NCBI GenBank assembly: GCA_900088475.1
Contig: FLMG01001021.1
Coordinates: 1 to 64,000, forward strand
Length of the DNA: 64,000 nt
Direction: 5' to 3'
Origin: Hyphochytrium catenoides
Lineage: Eukaryota > Sar > Hyphochytriomycetes > Hyphochytriales > Hyphochytriaceae
The notes below the pieces were generated by a model. It saw nothing but the letters and a program-made list of their open reading frames with translations. It made no database searches and was not told the DNA's origin. Both the position numbers and the translations under genes were made by a program. This document shows positions 58,401 through 64,000 of this stretch, one piece after another (the stretch's first letter is position 1; the number at the start of each line of letters is the position of its first letter).

Positions 58401-61400
58401 TNNNNNNNNNNNNNNNNNNNNNNNNNNNNNNNNNNNNNNNNNNNNNNNNNNNNNNNNNNNGAAAGTTTCGGAGACTTTGAGGCAAAGGAAGTGCCGCCAT
58501 GTTTGAAGAAAAATCTGAGCAGATCGAGGAGAAGCGATGCTATGAGTTATGCACACCTGGATTTTGGCCGCAGCAAGGTTCCTGTGGCGCTGCTCCTTAA
58601 GCTTGACATAGAGCTGACGTGCGAGCATGCCCCGGGCCCTTGAAGTTAAGTATGGAGATGTCGCGTAAAAATGAAGGTTACGTAGCAGAAGTGGGAGGAG
58701 GCACCGAATTAATTCAGGCTAAGAAAGAGGTGTGGAGCTTCAGAAAGGATATTGAGGGATGAAGATCAGCAACTGACGGAAAGATCTCGACTCGAAAAGG
58801 GTTAGAAATGAGTTGCTGACGTACCGTGCTTGGATCTTAGTAGCTGCCTTGTTTCGGTCCCTCTCTACCCGCAATTTGTCGGCCAATCTCCGTGCCAGCC
58901 AGACACGTGCTCTCGACTACATCGAATTGTTTGGTGCGATTCGGAAGTCAATCTCTCGTGCGAATCAGTGTTACTTAGAAGCACACTCATAGACACATAT
59001 CAAATCTATCGATACCAGAGAGCAGGATGCTAAGAAGTAAGATGCGCACGAGGGGAGCGCAGAACTAGAAAGGGGATCATGCTGGAGCCTACCTGAATAA
59101 CGATCGCCGCCTTCCTCTCTATGTTATCTCTTCTCCTCCTAGCCCTCCTCTTCTTCTCTAGAAGCTTCCTATAATACCTCTGGATCACTTGCGCTGCCTT
59201 ATTTTGGCGAATGGATGTGATCAGGAGTTTGAAACGCCGAGACTCAGCCTTGGATTTATAGAAAGCCTGGATTCGTGTCGCCGCCTAGGCAACGAGACAA
59301 TGTGAGAGTGTGAATCAAAGAGAGATAGAAGACCCGGTAAAAGCGTCATTAACAGTTATTAGGCAAGGCGTAAACGGCTCGATATGACTCTTCGGTCCAA
59401 ACACTAGTAAACTGCAAAGGAAAGCACTAGACAAGCCATCAAATCAATATACTGAACAGGGAAGTGAAATCGGGTTCAGGATCTTAGGTAATTGAAGGAG
59501 CAATTTAATAGGTAGGGAAGAAGATTGACAGGTCACGCTAAGGGGCGAATATCTTGGCAGAAAACGAAGTAGGGTACGCAGAGCAAAGTAGAGACCTTGT
59601 TCTCCCTGTCCCTCCGCTGTTGCTCCCTGATGAGCTTTGCTAAGCCGCGGGCGAAGTGACCGCTGAAAAAGCAGATTGAAGAGAGCAATAGAGTAAGTTC
59701 GAAAGAGAGAAAGAATAGATGACGCCAGATTTATGAGAGTAGGTATAGAAATATATGTTGGACAAGCAGATTGGACGGGTAAGGATGGAAGAGGAACACG
59801 AGAGGACGGTCATAGCCCACACCGGTAAGCCCTCTGAATGGACCTAGCAGCCTTTTCCATGTTTGCCAGTCGCTCCTGCTTCCTAAATTGAGACACCATC
59901 CGAGCCCAGCGACGCCAAGCAGAGCTAAGGGATTTCTACAGCCGTGTGGGAAGACGTGGGAAGACAAGAAGGGGTTAATAGAGATAAGAACAGAGACCCG
60001 CAGGAGAAGACTAAAATGAGCGGAGACAGAAGACGAAGCCTCAGCTACGAAGAGGGACTAGAAGATGCTTCTTGAAATGAAGGACAGTAAAATGGTATCG
60101 AGCACAGACAAGAGCCCGAAAGAGTAGGAACGGGGCTCAGCGGAGATGACGAGAAAAAGTCAGAATGTGCACTAGGTCGAGCAGAGATCAGAAGGACAGC
60201 CGAATGCGGAACTCAAGAGTATTCAGGGCAGGTGGTAGACTCAAGAAGGCGCTCGTATGCAGGAGTTAGTGATAGTTAGGATATAGTTGTCGGCACGACT
60301 CAGCAAAACTTACCGTCTCTTGGCTTCCAAAAATGCGTAGTAGTAGCTTAGCTCCCTTATACTGGAGGAACGCCGTCCGTTTTGCCTGTCGTTTTTCTTC
60401 TTTGATTGCATTCGTCCATCTATGGGCGACCATTAATAAAAGCAGGATGTGAGGAAGCTGAGAGAAGTAAGTGGTGCAAAAAAAGATCTGGTTTGGTCAG
60501 GCCTCAAGACTCTATCTAGAAGTATTATGAGATGATGAATGGACCTTCTTACCGAGAAAATGCCGACGTCAACAGTGAATGCGACAGCCTAAGGAGAATC
60601 CTTTCCACCTTCTGCACCCCCCACTTCTTGATGTACAGCTAAGAAGAGGCGGTCAGGACACAGGACGCAGTTTCGCGGTTTCCAGATAAGGAAGAGAGAA
60701 ACAGAGTGAAGGAAGAATAATGAGAGATCCGAGGAGGAGGAGGTCAGTCCACTTCTTCTTATCTCCCGCCAGATACCTACATCTCCTTTCTAGGTTCTCT
60801 GTCCGCCTTATTCGCGCACCCGGAATCTCCGTCTGAGTTAATATCTCTCTCCTCTCTCTAGCTACAAGTTCTTGTGCTTTCGCCACTTACTCTGGCTTTG
60901 ATATCGCTAATAGGAACTATTTTATGGACCAGCTCTATGTCTTTCTTGACCAGTTTGTTCAGGATCTGCATGGATTGCAGCGTTTCATCGAGCTCGGCCC
61001 TCAGCTCTTCTGGCTGAGCCCGCAGCCCAGACCGGAGAACTCGAGGCGTGCTCCGACCTAGCGCTATCTCTTCTATTCTTCTTTTCGATTCTGGGGGGAC
61101 AACATGCGACAGGAGCACCGAGGGCAAGACTTAAATGATCATTGCGGCGAGCGAGGAGCAGTTGTACAAAGCCATGCGGGCGAAAGGGCTCAGAAGTGAA
61201 GACTCTTTCAGCCGACGCCCTCACTTAAGATTGTTGGAGCGTGTATTCTGTCACAAGACTGCAACACTCCCACATGTCGCGAGGAGGGAGAGGAAGAAAT
61301 CCAAAGGAATTTGTAAGGAAAGCGAAGCACGGACTCGCTGCGGTGAACGAAGAGATAACTCTACCGTTATATGTCGAACCTGCATTCGTACCTATAGTTA

Positions 61401-62963
61401 AAGGAGGAAAGCCTTGGAAGCCTGTAAAGCTGCTTTCTATACCACGTTCCTCTCGGTTATCGACTTGGTCCGCGCTCCCTCCTATCAATTCCGCTCTCTC
61501 CTCTAACCGTTGCTTTCCAAGAAAATCTCTCAGCTCCTCTTCAGTCAGTCCTAGAGCTTGCTTCAGCTCCTCGTTCTCCTTCGCCTCTGCTTCTTCTTTG
61601 CTCTCCTTCTGGTTGCCATCCTAAGGATCGTAAGCCCGAATGAGCCTTGAGCACTGTGGTGCTAGTTCTTGTGAGGCTGTGCATACCTTCAGTCTGATTT
61701 TGTAGTCTACTTTCTCATATTCTCCGTCTTCATCTATCTCTTTCGGTCCGTTGTTCGAGGGAGTCGGGTCCTTCAGAAGTTTGTTGATGATCTTGGCATC
61801 TGTTTTGACGTTCGGAAGACGGAAGAGAGGCAAGAGGTTCTCCCCTTTAGGCCCCTTTCCCAGTCCTGACTCAAAAGGAGTATCGCCTGAGGATGTGAGG
61901 ATGGGAAGCATATCCAAGCCATTTTTATGACTGATGACAGGTGGAGAGGGTGGAAGTATATCTTCTGCGTGGGCTTCTCTCTCTCTCCCCTGCCAGGTTT
62001 AGAGGAATGTCATTGATACGGATAGACTGATAGAAACGTTGAAAGAGAGGAGAGAGAGAAGAGGGCGAGGAAGCAAGGACAGGAACTAAAGGAAGAAAAG
62101 ACGGTGTGATGGAGTGGGCAACGAGAAACGACACCAGTTGGCAAGCAAAGAGTCTAGTAAGGTATAGCCAGCACCTGAAAGTCCAGAAGCGGGAGACTCA
62201 GTGATCGCATAGACGATAGTAGAGATAGAGGAAGAGTGAAACCCCTAGAGTAAATGGTGACAATGTAGAGTAACCTCAGTGAACCAAAGACAGCAGAAGA
62301 GAGGGCTACGCTCAGCTACCGGAGATAGGGGCGGGACGTTCGACCCTCCAGAGAGCAGTCGGCTCTTATTTCTCCCCTTCTCGGCCTTAGTTACGCTCCC
62401 TGTCTCCTTCACCTGCTCCCGAATGGACGGGGGCAACTCCTCTGTGGATGGTAGAGATATAGAGAGAGTTGGGGAATGGTAGGTTAACAGAATTTGCGGG
62501 ACTTGTGGGAGAAGAAGGAAGGTGTGAGATGCGCCCTTAGGGACCGCCTGGAGAAAGAAATTGATAGATAGTGGAGCAAAAAAGCTAGACATTTAGACAA
62601 AGACAGAGGGAGGGAGAAGCCGACCATAAGGAACCCACACAAAGAGCAAGTGGTAGCTTTAGAATAAGCAGAGCTTCCAGGTAGTGCCAGGAAGTTTGTG
62701 GTAGGATGCGGTAAGCGGGATGGCAACGACTACGCTGCCGACAATCTCGCGAGAAGCTGCCCGGTGTGCTTACCGAGGGTTCCACCTCTTTTCTTCCATT
62801 CTTGGATTAGTTCACGCTGCGTCCGCTCTATCTCTTCTAACAGCTTCTTCTCCTTCTCGGTCCTCTTCGGCTTGCTGTCTGCTTCACCCTTCTTAGCCTC
62901 GTCCCGCCCCTGAGAAGGGTCAGGAGGCTTCTTGCCGCCCAGATGGGCACCAAAGAGGAGCAT
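55497..62963 (-). CDS. IQ-repeat, WW and double B-box scaffold protein
   Basis: At least 22 exons: 62963-62774, 62441-62320, 61989-61687, 61620-61392, 61090-60891, 60638-60553, 60419-60314, 59935-59823, 59662-59596, 59284-59093, 58916-58825, 58638-58557, 58287-58183, 57972-57874, 57777-57637, 57287-57152, 57072-56928, 56770-56634, 56369-56227, 56130-56071, 55854-55806, 55669-55497; about 989 residues. The first third is charged and helical. The middle holds a run of IQ motifs that bind calmodulin-type light chains (AARSIQRAYRGHFARGL, AAQVIQRYYRKLL, AAAKIQ...YRGHRGRVIY). A WW-like unit spans an intron (WTEVFDESANRFFYYKAE + TGEAMWLPP). Two B-box zinc fingers follow (CVECEKEVATFYCKRC, CVECERKAATKWCAQC), then three Tyr/Gly repeats, and a second WW-like unit (YLYNPVTGESKW) ends the protein. 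Likely a calcium-linked scaffold. The 5' end is uncertain; more exons may lie upstream. Confidence 0.85.
58402..58460. other. Assembly gap of N bases
   Basis: A run of 59 undetermined bases inside an intron of the IQ-repeat gene (between exons 58638-58557 and 58287-58183). The coding phases on both sides match without it, so an exon need not be missing, but a small in-frame one could be. Confidence 0.95.
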
Positions 62964-64000
62964 GATAGAGTAACAGATCTAACAGACACTGATTATTTTC
63001 TCACATGTCGCCCTGTCTTACAAGAAACTATCTACGAATCCAGCCTGGGGCAGAAGCAGGCTAATCGCGGGAGAGGAGAACAAGAGGATAGGGTTCCCTC
63101 TCATTTCGTCAAGCATGATCAATTGCCTCCTTCATCACTCCAGATTGGCATCCTCGTGCCACTATAAGTTCATCCTCATCTGCGCTATCTGATCAGTTGC
63201 CGCTATCGTCTTCTCCATCACCGTCCACTTCTTCCTTCAACTTTGGTCTTGCCTCTCCATTGGGATCTCCACTCCGCCACCGTCCCCTTTTTTTGGTCTT
63301 ATCTCATCTAGTACTGTCTTTTGATGGTCTCTCCTCTTCGCACTCCTCCTTTTATCTCAGTCTGTCCCTGTCCGTCAGTGTCTCTCTGTCTATCTCTCTA
63401 CTTCTCTCACTCGATCTTCTCTCTTCCTTGCTCTTCTTTCCTGCTCCTCCTCCTTCCCTGGCATCGTTGCTTTCTGTCTCTTCCGCTATCCTTTGCTGAT
63501 GATCCTGGGCTCTGCTGCTGTGATGGCGTTCTGAGCCATTTCCACTCTGTAACGAACAGGCAAGGGCATGCGAGGCGCTTTAATTAGAGTTAGTTCTATC
63601 CTCTGTGGTAGCTAACTTTCGGTATTAAAGAGCTACCCTGAATCTACTGATAATCAACCCGGCTCCTAGCGAGTAACCGTTTATTGATCTGTCCATGGTG
63701 ATCCTTTAGGAGAAAGCTGCTGATGAGTTGATGAGATGCCGATGAATCTCAACACAAAGTCATCGTTCACCTCTGGGCTCTGGCCCTCTGATGCGGCTTC
63801 TCTCAATGAGAAGCCGATGGACTGCACGAGCTCTAACTTGATGATAAACCAAAGCGGACAGCGGTGAGGAAGGCAAGCATCCCTGGTCTTTCCTTTGGCA
63901 ATGATGGAGTCTGTTACGCTCTACGGCCGGTGTCATGAAGCCCTCCAAGCCCTACAGTATCGCGGTATGTGACAGGCCACGCAGTACCTCTCACTTTCTT
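62964..64000. other. Pyrimidine-rich region, possible upstream exons
   Basis: The plus strand is strongly CT-rich at about 63330-63480. The minus strand has short charged frames: MAQNAITAAEPRIISKG from about 63535, then glutamate/arginine-rich text and KEEVDGDGEDDSGN near 63210-63280. These could be 5' exons of the IQ-repeat gene or another gene running off the window, but I found no consistent splice chain. Confidence 0.35.

Noticed and set aside
1-64000. CRISPR arrays, operons, phage or insertion elements
   Set aside because: No regularly spaced repeats, no transposase or integrase frames and no prokaryotic gene spacing were found; the genes are intron-rich and eukaryotic.

Overview
The window is nuclear DNA from a unicellular eukaryote. 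Most genes carry several short GT-AG introns, mostly about 43-450 bases with many at 55-70. All three standard stop codons are used. There are no operons or ribosome binding sites. The proteins belong to eukaryote-only families (SUN, PDK1-like AGC kinase, SETD3, DDX60, MYND-USP, 7TM-RGS, phosducin-like, IQ/B-box/WW). The lineage cannot be fixed from the sequence. A deep-branching protist such as an alveolate or stramenopile fits the mix, but that is inference. I rebuilt exon chains by hand; they were kept only where GT-AG sites, reading phase and family similarity agreed.

Layout. 1-4.9 kb: no gene seen. 4.9-6.9 kb (-): seven-pass receptor fused to an RGS domain. 8.9-15.1 kb (-): very large DDX60-like Ski2 helicase with an N-terminal PIN-like domain. 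17.0-18.2 kb (-): separate PIN/FEN1-like protein. 21.5-22.8 kb (+): secreted PNGQ-repeat protein. 23.4-25.8 kb (+): SETD3-type SET methyltransferase, convergent with a 17-exon FHA coiled-coil gene (25.9-29.4 kb, -). 30.5-32.6 kb (-): 11-exon PDK1-like kinase. 33.3-34.4 kb: doubtful exons around a GA-rich tract. 34.6-35.5 and 37.5-38.1 kb (+): two single-span membrane proteins. 38.6-40.4 kb (-): phosducin-like protein with an 18-base exon. 41.2-42.7 kb (+): triple ubiquitin-like/RING protein. 43.1-47.9 kb (-): 13-exon SUN-domain protein. 49.6-54.8 kb (-): 18-exon TM-MYND-USP-SEC-C deubiquitinase. 55.5-63.0 kb (-): at least 22-exon IQ/WW/B-box protein with a 59-base N gap in one intron.

How they relate. 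There is no operon logic. Some loose themes recur: G-protein signalling (7TM-RGS, phosducin-like, PDK1-like), ubiquitin handling (UBL-RING and USP about 7 kb apart), RNA surveillance or antiviral-type proteins (DDX60-like beside a PIN protein), and cytoskeleton/nuclear envelope (SETD3, SUN, IQ protein). The best candidates for something undescribed are the UBL-UBL-ubiquitin-zinc-RING protein, the IQ/WW/B-box scaffold, the MYND-USP with a C-terminal SEC-C knuckle, and the PDK1-like kinase with DFS in place of DFG.
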